Source: [Eubacterium] yurii (GTDB taxonomy: Bacteria > Bacillota > Clostridia > Peptostreptococcales > Filifactoraceae). Taken from it: a DNA stretch of 64,000 nucleotides. Positions 1 to 8,479 of this stretch are shown in pieces. The stretch's first letter is position 1; every line of letters begins with the position of its first letter. The position numbers and the translations under genes were made by a program. Location: the NCBI GenBank assembly GCA_900167215.1, contig FUZS01000015.1:17412-81411 (forward strand), read 5' to 3'. Below the pieces are notes generated by a model, which worked only from the letters and a program-made list of their open reading frames with translations, did no database searches and was not told the DNA's origin.

Positions 1-1
1 T

Positions 2-232
2 CGTATTCACTTGCAGTATACTGTTAATGGTAAGCAGATACAGGGTTGGTTGGAATATAAAACAGATTCTATTATCGAAGTTGGCGAAATCATTACAATA
101 GCCTATAATCCTGATAATCCGACACAATGTAAATATATGAAGTTTGATATCATTAAGATAATGGCTTTTGTTGCAGCGGTTCTCTGTATAGCATGGATGT
201 GTAGGAAGACTTTTAAATCTCCAAAAAAATAA
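2..232 (+). CDS. C-terminal part of a DUF3592-like membrane protein (5' end outside window)
   Basis: The frame is open from the window edge; the first possible start (TTG, 11) is probably internal, so this is a 5'-truncated gene. The visible part reads YTVNGKQIQGW, then a G-E-I-I-T-I-A-Y-N-P-D-N-P block, then one hydrophobic segment (IMAFVAAVLCIAWMC) and a short basic tail. A YxVNGK strand followed by a YNPxNP turn and a C-terminal helix is what I associate with DUF3592 proteins, which are small membrane proteins of unknown role. The family call is from memory of the pattern and is moderate. No function is proposed. Confidence 0.5.
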   Translation, partial: RIHLQYTVNGKQIQGWLEYKTDSIIEVGEIITIAYNPDNPTQCKYMKFDIIKIMAFVAAVLCIAWMCRKTFKSPKK

Positions 233-603
233 ATTCTCACATTTTTACAATTTACCAAAAATATGAAAAACAGTTTAAAGAAGTATTGAAAAATATTAAT
301 TAAAGATAAACTATGATGAAGTAAAAGTTTAATTTTTCAAATACAATTAAAAAATATCAATATTTTTTCAAAGAATATTTACAGTATTTCTTGAATAAAT
401 TAAATAATGGAGGCTTAATCTTATATATTTGTACATCTATTTAATAGTTCTTACATATGGCATATATTATGGATGCAAGGCATGTTAAACTTAGAGAAAA
501 CAGACTTTATTTAAATAAATATTATTGAAAATAATCAGGGAAAAGTAGTAGTACTTGGAAAAAATTGAGAATATTTTGAATATTATAATTCTTGGAGAAA
601 AAG
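233..603. other. Gene-poor stretch with probable decayed coding remnants
   Basis: No ORF of useful length. A 19-codon reading from an ATG at 471 (MDARHVKLRENRLYLNKYY) looks protein-like but is short and lacks a clear ribosome binding site. The rest is AT-rich. I see no terminator, tRNA or promoter I would defend. Confidence 0.4.
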
Positions 604-1158
604 ATGAATTACGTATTTTTATTATTGATTCCACTTGGATTAATTCTACTAATTATCTGCATTAAAAATATAATACGTTTAGCTAACGCTCAAATGCTGT
701 ATGAAATGTCATGTGCAGACAGAGAGGGTGTATTTCGACTTGACAGCAGGGGACAGTACAGTATATGGCTTAGCGGTAAACAGTTAATAAAGTCACCGAT
801 AGGAGAATTTGGTATAGAAATTATAAATCAAAAGACAAGGAAGAATATTCCTTTAATATCAAATATTTTTAGAACAAGTGTAAGTGCTTCTAAAATAGCA
901 AGGGTGGAACTGTATTATTTTGAGGCGGAAGCAGGAACCTACATTATTTCAATGAATGATGAGGTAGATATTAGAGATAAAATTAGTTCATTTCTTGTAA
1001 ATACTATAATCAAATCTCCTGTCGATTACAGTTTATTTTCTATCCAAGTTCGTGAGCACTTTTCAACAGTTATCTTAATACTATATATTTGGGGCATAAT
1101 CTTAAGCTCTTTTATGATAGTTGGAGGTATTGTGCTTACTTTAACTTTAAAACAATAA
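604..1158 (+). CDS. Hypothetical protein with N- and C-terminal membrane segments
   Basis: The ATG at 604 is preferred over an upstream in-frame TTG (592) because that TTG is part of the GGAG ribosome binding site. The 184-aa product has a hydrophobic helix at residues ~4-24, a ~125-residue soluble middle with mixed alpha/beta character, and a second hydrophobic helix near the C-terminus (~157-180). I do not recognise the family. The topology would place the middle on one side of the membrane with both tails on the other. It neighbours another small membrane protein and a SAP-domain protein, consistent with an accessory region. No catalytic motif is visible. Confidence 0.7.
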   Translation: MNYVFLLLIPLGLILLIICIKNIIRLANAQMLYEMSCADREGVFRLDSRGQYSIWLSGKQLIKSPIGEFGIEIINQKTRKNIPLISNIFRTSVSASKIARVELYYFEAEAGTYIISMNDEVDIRDKISSFLVNTIIKSPVDYSLFSIQVREHFSTVILILYIWGIILSSFMIVGGIVLTLTLKQ

Positions 1159-1306
1159 GCTTATTGATAAAACTTGTAATATCTATGAGAAAGGGAAGAA
1201 TTAATATTGTGAAATTGATAATATAAAAATCACTATAAATTCATATAGTTATACGATTATAAACACATATATTATCAAGTAGATGGCTAAAGGAGATAAA
1301 ATATTT

Positions 1307-1921
1307 ATGGAAAATAGACCTGAGTTTACCCAAATTAAATCGTTTGATGAATTTAATAAGTTCTATTGGTATCGTGAAGAGCTTTCACAAATATGTAAAT
1401 CATTGGGATTGGAGTATAGAGGTACTAAGCAGGAGCTAAATCATATAATAAAGCAGTATTTCAGTGGAAATAAAATAGAAAAATCTTCAAAAAAAACTAA
1501 GAGAAAACAAGTAGATGTAATTACTATAGAAACTCCACTACTTGAATGTGCTTTTTCTTTCAATCAAAAGTTTAGAGAGTATTTTTCATCTTTAACAGGT
1601 ATTTCACCTTTTAAATTTACTGCTGATATGGCTACAGCATGGAGAAAGGTAAAAAGTGAAAAGGATGAGGACTTTACAATTCAAGATATGCTCAAGGTAT
1701 ATTATGGAGAGTCAGATTATGCAAAGTATGATAATTCTGTTTGCCAATGGAATCAATTTCTAAAAGACTTTTGCTCTGATGAAAAAAGTCAAGACTATGC
1801 TAATAAATTAAAAGTTGCATCAATACTTTGGAAGGAAGTTCGTGATTCAGCAGGAGAAAAAACATATTCAAAAAAACTCTTCAAAATTTATGCTGATAAA
1901 ATATCAGAATACAGAAAATAA
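1307..1921 (+). CDS. SAP-domain-like protein, possible nucleic-acid binding
   Basis: The start at 1307 has AAAGGAG 11 nt upstream; an earlier ATG (1283) overlaps that ribosome binding site. The 204-aa product begins MENRPEFTQIKSFDEF. Residues ~12-50 (YWYREELSQICKSLGLEYRGTK, followed by an ELN helix) have the two-helix layout of a SAP/HeH motif, a DNA- or RNA-binding fold. A lysine-rich linker (KKTKRKQ) follows, then a ~130-residue helical region (SFNQKFREYFSS, SDYAKYDNSVCQWNQFL) like that of Firmicutes SAP-domain proteins of unknown role. The SAP assignment is fairly good; any cellular function is inference. The gene stands alone, without operon partners. Confidence 0.6.
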   Translation: MENRPEFTQIKSFDEFNKFYWYREELSQICKSLGLEYRGTKQELNHIIKQYFSGNKIEKSSKKTKRKQVDVITIETPLLECAFSFNQKFREYFSSLTGISPFKFTADMATAWRKVKSEKDEDFTIQDMLKVYYGESDYAKYDNSVCQWNQFLKDFCSDEKSQDYANKLKVASILWKEVRDSAGEKTYSKKLFKIYADKISEYRK

Positions 1922-2096
1922 ACTTTCTTTATTTGTTACTTTTATTTGAAAAATTATAATTTAAGATGTTCAAAAAAATTCTATATAATTTTACTATTGT
2001 TATATAATACTTGTAGTAAAAACAGAAAAAATTGCTAAAGTTCTAAGAAAGTTTGGTATTATAAAGATTTACTCTGTTTCAAAGGAGAATGTCAAA

Positions 2097-2372
2097 ATGG
2101 TTTATGTATATTTGATGGATAACAAAAAGGCTCTAAGTTTAGATATAGTGAAAAAGCATGTTGAATATTTAAAAAAGTTGGATGAATTGGGAAAGCTGAT
2201 ATTATGTGGACCTTTTACAGATTATGAGGGTGGAATGGTAATATTGTAATGTAGTAATATAGAAGAAGCAAGAGCAATTTCAGAGACTGATCCTTTTATT
2301 GAGGAGGGATATAAGACGTATGAGCTACGCACTTTGAGTATTGCAAATAAGGATAATAATTATGGACTTTAA
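2097..2372 (+). pseudogene. YciI-family gene interrupted by an in-frame stop
   Basis: An ATG at 2097 preceded by AAAGGAG opens a frame of 50 codons ending at TAA 2247-2249. The same frame then continues without another stop to TAA at 2370-2372. The two halves read as one YciI-like protein: the first half has the KKHVEYLKKLDELGKLILCGPF block and GGMVIL, the second has EEARAISETDPFIEEGY. The conserved GPF...GG and the DPF motifs of the YCII fold lie on opposite sides of the stop. No frameshift is needed, only one nonsense codon (codon 51). Either it is a pseudogene or the base call at 2247-2249 is wrong. YciI-type proteins are small ferredoxin-like-fold proteins of poorly known role. Confidence 0.75.
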
Positions 2373-2784
2373 AAAGGGATAGAAAATTGTCATTTTTTAA
2401 AAAATTTAAGTCTATCTCCAAAGATAAATTTAATATTATATGGTATAAAAACTTCTATTGTATGAAGTAATAGAATTAAGAAGAACATATAATCTATAGA
2501 TTAGTAGAAGGTGTTTTGCCTAATTTTGAAAAGGATATACTAGATAGGATAATAAAAAAACATATAATAGCAAATGAAAAAAGTGAGCGAGGAATATAAA
2601 TGTTGAAAAAGATATTAAAAATGTTATAATGTTGGTAAATATACAAAGTCGTAAATTTTAAATTGAAGTTGTCTTGGTAGGTACTTGTTTAATAGTATTA
2701 CCTTTTTCAAACTCAAATCCGGATAATAGGATGATAGTGACTTGGTAAGATAATTAATTGTTATACCATAGGTAGGAGGGAGCC
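2373..2784. other. Stretch with short decayed coding fragments, no intact gene
   Basis: Two short open readings look protein-like: a TTG-started one at about 2389 (SFFKKFKSISKDKF...) and one ending near 2600 (YRLVEGVLPNFEKDILDRII). Both are below 40 codons and in different frames, which suggests remnants of a lost gene. I do not recognise the parent family. Confidence 0.35.
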
Positions 2785-3012
2785 ATGAATAATACACATA
2801 AGAAAAAAATAATCACCACAATCTTTTTTACCTTGGGAGGAATTGTATATTATCTTATATATTTTGGAGTTCTAATTTATTTCATAGACGGAATATTAAA
2901 GTATGTGCTTGGAATAGTGCCAATCATATTTGTGGCGCTTTTTATATATGTTTGCATAGAACGTATTAAGGAAATTCAAGGAGGAGAAGAGGATGATCTT
3001 AGTCAATACTGA
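2785..3012 (+). CDS. Small two-helix membrane protein, coupled to the YbjQ-family gene
   Basis: The 75-aa product starts at an ATG with AGGAGGGAG just upstream. Residues ~10-33 and ~38-58 are hydrophobic helices (FFTLGGIVYYLIYFGVLIYF and LGIVPIIFVALFIYVCI), followed by an acidic tail. Its last 20 nt overlap the start of the next gene, so the two are probably translationally coupled. Small helical-hairpin proteins are often found beside UPF0145 genes; the function is unknown. I see no catalytic or binding residues. Confidence 0.75.
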   Translation: MNNTHKKKIITTIFFTLGGIVYYLIYFGVLIYFIDGILKYVLGIVPIIFVALFIYVCIERIKEIQGGEEDDLSQY

Positions 3013-3304
3013 TTATATTAGTGGAAAAGAGCTTGAAATGCTTGGTCTTGTTAAAGGTAGTACGATTCAATCAAAGAATATAGGTAAAGATATTACTCAG
3101 AGCTTAAAGACAATTATTGGTGGTGAATTAACAGCATATAATGAAATGATGAACGATGCAAGGGCACTTGCAACAAAGCGTATGGTAGAAGAAGCTGAAC
3201 AGTTAGGAGCAGACGCTGTTGTAAATATCAGATATGCATCTTCGTCAGTTATGCAGGGTGCGGCAGAAGTTATTGCCTATGGTACAGCGGTCAGGATTCT
3301 ATAA
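2993..3304 (+). CDS. YbjQ/UPF0145 family protein
   Basis: The 103-aa length is normal for UPF0145. It starts with an ATG preceded by AAGGAGGAG inside the end of the upstream gene. Recognisable blocks are the N-terminal LVNTDYISGKEL strand, GLVKGSTIQSKNIGKDI, the helix GGELTAYNEMMNDARALA (Y48 and R56 region), and the C-terminal GADAVVNIRYASSSVMQGAAE. The family is often labelled heavy-metal-binding on structural grounds and forms pentamers in solved structures, but its physiological role is unclear. Pairing with a small membrane protein may indicate membrane association. Confidence 0.9.
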   Translation: MILVNTDYISGKELEMLGLVKGSTIQSKNIGKDITQSLKTIIGGELTAYNEMMNDARALATKRMVEEAEQLGADAVVNIRYASSSVMQGAAEVIAYGTAVRIL

Positions 3305-3611
3305 ATTTTAATCTTTAAAATTCCTGTTTGCAGATGTCAAAAGATAAAATAAAAAGACATAAAGAAAAACATTGGTAACTTATACTAATATTTAATATGA
3401 TAATAGAGAAATTCATTTTTATACTTTTTTAATTTAAGTGTTAATGAAAGACAATCAAAGAAATATTTTTCTATTAATCAAATGTATATAGTATTAAAGT
3501 ATGAAATCAATTTAGCTAAACAAAAGACAATTTATATAATTAATATGAGGGAGTAAAGGCAAATAGCTGATGCTTCCTTTTTTAATGCAGATAGCAAATT
3601 TATAAAAAATC
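3305..3611. other. AT-rich intergenic region before the IS630 remnant
   Basis: No ORF, tRNA or convincing hairpin. The region ends at the inferred left terminus of the IS630-type remnant (from 3612). Confidence 0.5.
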
Positions 3612-4402
3612 TAATACTAAAAACCCTTTGAAAAGCCAATTATCTATGGTATAACAAAAAAGGGTGATAAAAATGAGTATAAAGTACGAAATCGAAAAAG
3701 AAAAATTAGAAGAAATAAGACAAGAAAGAAGCAAAACGAATAATAAAAAAGAAGATAGAAGATTATATGTAATAGAGTTAAGAATATTAGGATATACAAA
3801 TGAAGAAATAGTAGAAAAAACAGATGTAAATCCAAGAACAATACTAAGGTGGATAAAATCATATATAGAAAACGGAGTACAAGGAATACTAAACAAAAAA
3901 AGACAAAGTAATCACAGAAATCTGACATATGAAGAAGAAGAAAAACTACTTGAAGAATTCATAAAGCAAGCAAACAGTGGACAGATGACAGATGTAAAGC
4001 AGTTAAAAGAAGAATATATAAAGATGGTAGGGCATAGTATAGGAGGAAGCCAAATATACAGATTATTAAAAAGACATGGATATAAAAAAGTAATGCCAAG
4101 AAGCAGACATCCTAAAAAAGTAAATCAAGAGATAATAGAAACCTCAAAAAAATTAACTCAATAGCAAAGAGACTAAGAAGCGTTTACTCGGATAAAATAA
4201 TAAGAATAATGTTTCAAGATGAAGCAGGATTTGGAAGGATAAGCAAACCAAAGTATTGTTGGTGCACAAAGGAAGTAAGACCGGAGGTACCATGTCATCA
4301 CATAAGAGAATATAAATATGCATATGGATCTGTAGAGCCATTAAGCAAAGAAAAGTTCTTTTTAGTATTATCACAATGTGATACAGTAAATATGAATGTG
4401 GA
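3612..4402 (+). mobile_element. IS630-family remnant (left end and 5' two-thirds of transposase)
   Basis: The inferred left terminus starts at the TA at 3612-3613 followed by ATACTAAAAACC. The ~25 bp here match the ends of the dispersed ~120-bp repeats in this window with about three differences. The transposase gene begins about 50 bp inside and is cut at about 4402, where a different IS end (IS256 type) takes over; the right IS630 terminus is missing. IS630/Tc1-mariner elements insert at TA, consistent with the TA next to the terminus. The element cannot be autonomous as seen. Confidence 0.75.
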
Positions 4403-4409
4403 AGTGTAA
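3664..4409 (+). pseudogene. IS630-family transposase, two-frame and 3'-truncated
   Basis: The first frame (GTG 3664 or ATG 3673 to TAG 4162-4164) carries a helix-turn-helix pair (GYTNEEIVEKTDVNPRTILRW, then an R/K-rich linker) and a second HTH region (VGHSIGGSQIYRLLKRHGYK). The frame -1 to it carries the start of the DDE domain (FQDEAGFGR, with the first catalytic Asp; KPKYCW; YAYGSVEPL). The frames meet at a run of seven A (4146-4152) in the register A-AAA-AAA, so the break may be a programmed -1 slip rather than damage. The second Asp and the Glu of the DDE triad are absent because another IS end cuts the gene at ~4402. Confidence 0.8.
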
Positions 4410-4452
4410 AAAGTTTTGTGTATAGCCTTTCCTTCCTATGGTAAAACTACAC
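4403..4452. mobile_element. Solo terminal end of an IS256-family element
   Basis: These ~50 bp match 63078-63127, the end of the IS256-type element at the right of the window, at nearly every position (AGTGTAAA-AGTTTTGTGTATAGCC and the following GGTAAAACTACAC). Homology stops at 4452. Only the outer end of an IS256-type element is left, abutting the truncated IS630 transposase. Confidence 0.75.
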
Positions 4453-4531
4453 GAATAATTATCCAAGAAGAATGTTTGGTGGAAAAAGTGCTAATCAAGT
4501 ACACTTAGAGCACAGGGTAATGGAGCAATAA
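4451..4531 (+). pseudogene. Possible C-terminal fragment of another transposase
   Basis: The frame reads NNYPRRMFGGKSANQVHLE to a TAA at 4529. A NxxPRKxFxxxxxxxV tail is common at the C-termini of IS30- and IS3-group transposases. The fragment is short and unsupported by any upstream sequence, so the call is tentative. Confidence 0.3.
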
Positions 4532-4609
4532 TGCCATTTATAACTTTTTTTATTTTTTATGACACTTACTATTGCAATTTACGGATATGGCGGAAAAATA
4601 AAATAAATC

Positions 4610-4638
4610 TTGACATTGAGTGCTAATTGATGTAAAAT
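4610..4638 (+). promoter_or_regulatory. rpoB promoter (sigma-70 type)
   Basis: TTGACA at 4610-4615, a 17-bp spacer, TAAAAT at 4633-4638. It lies ~120 bp upstream of rpoB and downstream of all the IS debris, so rpoBC appears to have its own promoter here. An all-AT perfect 10-bp inverted repeat (4675-4684/4691-4700) lies in the leader. Confidence 0.7.
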
Positions 4639-4759
4639 ATATCGGATATAAAACTATAGGGCTTGTTGTCCTATAAAATATATAATAACATATATATTTT
4701 ATGTTTTTTCGTTGTTTTTCATAAAATCATTTCATAAACTTTAAAGAGGTGAATCCTTA

Positions 4760-7700
4760 ATGCAACATCCACATCCCGTGAAAATTGGAAGAAGAACAAG
4801 GATGAGTTTTTCTAAAATACCTTCTGTTGCGCAGCTTCCAAATCTTATAGAACTTCAGGTTGATTCTTACAAGTGGTTTATACAAGAGGGACTCAGGGAA
4901 GTATTTGAAGAGATATTCCCAATAGAAAACTATTCAGGTAGCGTCAAATTGGAGTTTCTCGATTATATTATCGAAGATATTCCTAAATATACAATTGAAG
5001 AATCTAAAGAGAGAGACGTTACTTATGCCACTCCTATTAAGATTAGGGTAAGACTAACTGTCAAGGACGAGGACGGAACGGAAATTGTAAAAAATGAAAA
5101 TGCTGAGCCGGTTTTTTTGGGCGATTTTCCTCTGATGACTGACAGCGGAACATTCATAATAAACGGTGCAGAAAGAGTAATAGTCAGCCAAATCGTGCGT
5201 TCTCCGGGAGTGTACTATGCTCAGGAAATGGACAAGACAGGTAACAGACTTATATCGTCAACTGTCATACCTAACAGAGGAGCATGGCTTGAATATGAGA
5301 CTGACTCAAGTGATATAGTTAGTGTCAGAATAGACAGAAACAGAAAACAACCTATCACTGTTTTACTTAGAGCGCTCGGCTACAGCAGTGATGAAGAGAT
5401 AAAAGATTTGTTGATGGAAGAAGAGCTTATACTTCCTACATTGCAAAAAGACGCTACTAAAAATAAAGACGAAGCGTTGATAGACATATATAGAAAATTA
5501 AGACCGGGCGAACCTCCTACTATTGAAAGTGCAACTCAATTAATCAATATGATGTTTTTTGAGCATAAGAGATATGATCTTGCTAAGGTAGGAAGGTATA
5601 AATACAATAAAAAATTGGCTTTATCAAACAGAATTACAGGAAAACACCTTGCTGAAGACGTGGTAGACCAGTCAACAGGAGAGGTTCTATTTGAAAAAGG
5701 TCACAGACTTACTGAACAAGATGCCATAGCGGTTGACAATACCGGTCTAAGTCATGTATTGATTGAGATAAGAGAAGGTATCAATGAAGGTAAGATAATA
5801 AAAGTAATAGGAAATACTTTTGTAGATATAAAAGCACATATAGATTTTGATATAAGTGATTTAAAATTTAACGATAAAGTAAAATATAGCGTATTAAGAG
5901 AAATATTGGACAGCTGTGAAACTGAAGAAGAGATAAGAAAACAACTAAAGTTAAGAAGAAATGAACTTTATCCTAAACATATAACTCTTGAAGATATAAT
6001 TGCGTCTATAAGTTATCAGTTCAACCTTCTCCATGGTGTAGGCAATGTCGACGACATAGACCACCTTGGAAACAGAAGAATAAGAACTGTAGGTGAGCTT
6101 TTGCAAAATCAGTTTAGGATAGGTATGGCAAGGATGGAAAGAGTAATCAGAGAAAGAATGACTACTCAAGATGTGCTTGAAATGACACCTAATAACCTTA
6201 TAAACATAAGACCTGTTACATCAGCGATTAGAGAGTTCTTCGGTTCTTCTCAGTTGTCTCAATTCATGGATCAGACCAATCCTCTTTCAGAGCTTACAAA
6301 TAAGAGGAGACTTTCAGCTCTTGGTCCGGGGGGACTTTCAAGAGAGAGAGCCGGATTTGAGGTCAGGGACGTTCACTATACTCACTATGGAAGAATGTGT
6401 CCTATAGAGACGCCGGAAGGTCCGAATATAGGTCTTATCAACTCACTCTCAGTATATGCGAAGATAAATGAATATGGATTTATTGAATCTCCATACAGAA
6501 GAGTTGACAAGGAAAATAAGAAAGTTACGGATATAATAGATTATTTGTCTGCAGACGAAGAAGATAAGTATATAAGAGTGCAAGCAAACGAACCAATAGG
6601 AGAAGACGGATGGTTCAAGAATAAGAAGGTTGCTTGTAGAGTAGAAAAGGGTGCGTTGGAGCTTGTAGACGCAGACCTGGTTGACTATGTTGACGTGTCG
6701 CCGATGCAGGTGGTTTCTGTTGCGACTGCCATGATTCCATTCCTGGAAAATGATGATGCCAACAGAGCCTTGATGGGGTCAAACATGCAACGTCAGGCTG
6801 TGCCGCTTGTAAGAAGAGAAGCGCCTATAATAGGAACATCTATAGAGTATAGAGCAGCAAAGGACTCCGGTGCTGTTGTAGTTGCAAAAAATGACGGTGT
6901 CGTAGATAAGGTATCAGCTGATGAAATATTGATTAGACGTGATTCTGACGGAAAAATAGATAGATATAGACTGCTGAAGTTCAAACGTTCAAACAGCGGT
7001 ACTTGTGTAAATCAGACTCCGCTTGTAGATAAGGGTGATGTACTAAAAGCAGGAGATGTTATAGCTGACGGACCTGCTACTGAACTTGGCGAGATAGCAC
7101 TTGGTAGGAACTCGCTGATAGCTTTCATGACATGGGACGGCTACAACTACGAAGATGCCATCTTGATAAATGAGAGATTGGTAAAAGAAGACAGATTATC
7201 ATCAATTCACATAGAAGAATATGATTCAGAAGCAAGAGATACTAAACTTGGGCCTGAAATTATCACAAGGGATATACCAAATGTCGGTGCCGATGCGATA
7301 AAAGACTTGGACGAAAACGGAGTAATCAGAATAGGTGCTGAAGTAAAATCCGGAGACATCCTCGTTGGCAAGGTATCTCCAAAGGGAGAAACTGACACTA
7401 CGCCTGAAGAAAGATTGCTTAGAGCAATATTCGGTGAAAAGGCAAGAGATGTAAAGGATACTTCGCTTAGAGTACCGCATGGTGAATCAGGAATAATAGT
7501 TGACGTAAAAGAGTTTACAAGAGATAACTGCGATGAGCTTTCTCCTGGCGTAAACAGAATGGTAAGAGTATATATTGCCAAGAAGAGAAAGATACAGGTC
7601 GGAGATAAGATGGCTGGTCGTCATGGAAATAAGGGTGTTATCTCAAGGGTACTGCCTGAGGAAGATATGCCGTTCTTACCTGACGGTACACCGCTTGAAA

Positions 7701-8458
7701 TAGTGCTTAACCCGCTTGGCGTTCCTTCGAGAATGAACATCGGACAGGTGCTTGAAGTCCATCTTGGTCTTGCTGCAAAAGCCTTAGGCTGGCACGTAGC
7801 TACACCTGTATTTGACGGAGCGATAGAAGAAGATATATTTAATGCTCTTAAATTGGCAGGATATCCTGAGAGCGGTAAGTTGATGTTGCGTGACGGAAGA
7901 ACCGGAGAATATTTCGACAACCCTGTTACAGTAGGATATATGTATATGTTGAAACTGCATCACCTTGTTGACGATAAGATACATGCTCGTTCGACAGGAC
8001 CTTACTCTATGGTTACACAACAACCTCTTGGAGGTAAAGCGCAGTTCGGTGGGCAAAGATTTGGAGAGATGGAAGTTTGGGCATTGGAAGCTTACGGTGC
8101 AGCTCACACTCTTCAAGAAATATTGACAGTAAAATCAGATGATGTCGTAGGTAGAGTTAAGACATACGAAGCTATAGTTAAAGGCGATAATGTACCTGAA
8201 CCGGGTATACCGGAGTCATTCAAAGTCTTGATTAAGGAACTTCAGTCACTTTCTCTTGATGTAAAAGTGCTTACTGAAACTGATGAAGAGATAAAGGTGG
8301 ATGAAGATACAGAATCTAATTTGGAAAATATAGGTGAAGAAGTAATCTATGTTGAAGGCGAAGACGAGATGATTAACGAAACATTTGAAGATGATGAGGA
8401 CAGCGACGATATAGATGAAGAAAACTTTGAATTGGATGATGAAGATTTTGAATTTTAG
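4760..8458 (+). CDS. rpoB: DNA-directed RNA polymerase subunit beta
   Basis: The 1232-aa product is full length for Firmicutes beta. The ATG is preceded by AGAGGTG. The rifampicin-binding cluster is clear ([18 protein letters not shown], then [17 protein letters not shown]), followed by [14 protein letters not shown], the [10 protein letters not shown] block and the C-terminal [18 protein letters not shown] clamp segment. A long acidic tail ends the protein. Residue 514 is Asn (codon AAT, 6299-6301) at the position of E. coli His526, a rifampicin contact. rpoC follows after 21 nt. The usual upstream partner rplL is absent; IS fragments lie there instead. The subunit forms the catalytic core of RNA polymerase with beta'. 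Confidence 0.98.
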   Translation: MQHPHPVKIGRRTRMSFSKIPSVAQLPNLIELQVDSYKWFIQEGLREVFEEIFPIENYSGSVKLEFLDYIIEDIPKYTIEESKERDVTYATPIKIRVRLTVKDEDGTEIVKNENAEPVFLGDFPLMTDSGTFIINGAERVIVSQIVRSPGVYYAQEMDKTGNRLISSTVIPNRGAWLEYETDSSDIVSVRIDRNRKQPITVLLRALGYSSDEEIKDLLMEEELILPTLQKDATKNKDEALIDIYRKLRPGEPPTIESATQLINMMFFEHKRYDLAKVGRYKYNKKLALSNRITGKHLAEDVVDQSTGEVLFEKGHRLTEQDAIAVDNTGLSHVLIEIREGINEGKIIKVIGNTFVDIKAHIDFDISDLKFNDKVKYSVLREILDSCETEEEIRKQLKLRRNELYPKHITLEDIIASISYQFNLLHGVGNVDDIDHLGNRRIRTVGELLQNQFRIGMARMERVIRERMTTQDVLEMTPNNLINIRPVTSAIREFFGSSQLSQFMDQTNPLSELTNKRRLSALGPGGLSRERAGFEVRDVHYTHYGRMCPIETPEGPNIGLINSLSVYAKINEYGFIESPYRRVDKENKKVTDIIDYLSADEEDKYIRVQANEPIGEDGWFKNKKVACRVEKGALELVDADLVDYVDVSPMQVVSVATAMIPFLENDDANRALMGSNMQRQAVPLVRREAPIIGTSIEYRAAKDSGAVVVAKNDGVVDKVSADEILIRRDSDGKIDRYRLLKFKRSNSGTCVNQTPLVDKGDVLKAGDVIADGPATELGEIALGRNSLIAFMTWDGYNYEDAILINERLVKEDRLSSIHIEEYDSEARDTKLGPEIITRDIPNVGADAIKDLDENGVIRIGAEVKSGDILVGKVSPKGETDTTPEERLLRAIFGEKARDVKDTSLRVPHGESGIIVDVKEFTRDNCDELSPGVNRMVRVYIAKKRKIQVGDKMAGRHGNKGVISRVLPEEDMPFLPDGTPLEIVLNPLGVPSRMNIGQVLEVHLGLAAKALGWHVATPVFDGAIEEDIFNALKLAGYPESGKLMLRDGRTGEYFDNPVTVGYMYMLKLHHLVDDKIHARSTGPYSMVTQQPLGGKAQFGGQRFGEMEVWALEAYGAAHTLQEILTVKSDDVVGRVKTYEAIVKGDNVPEPGIPESFKVLIKELQSLSLDVKVLTETDEEIKVDEDTESNLENIGEEVIYVEGEDEMINETFEDDEDSDDIDEENFELDDEDFEF

Positions 8459-8479
8459 GTCGATTAAGGAGGGACTTTC

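Noticed and set aside
3600..3928. Two overlapping minus-strand frames with hydrophobic products in the IS630 region
   Set aside because: They mirror the A-rich transposase gene; Phe/Leu richness comes from complementing AAA/GAA codons.
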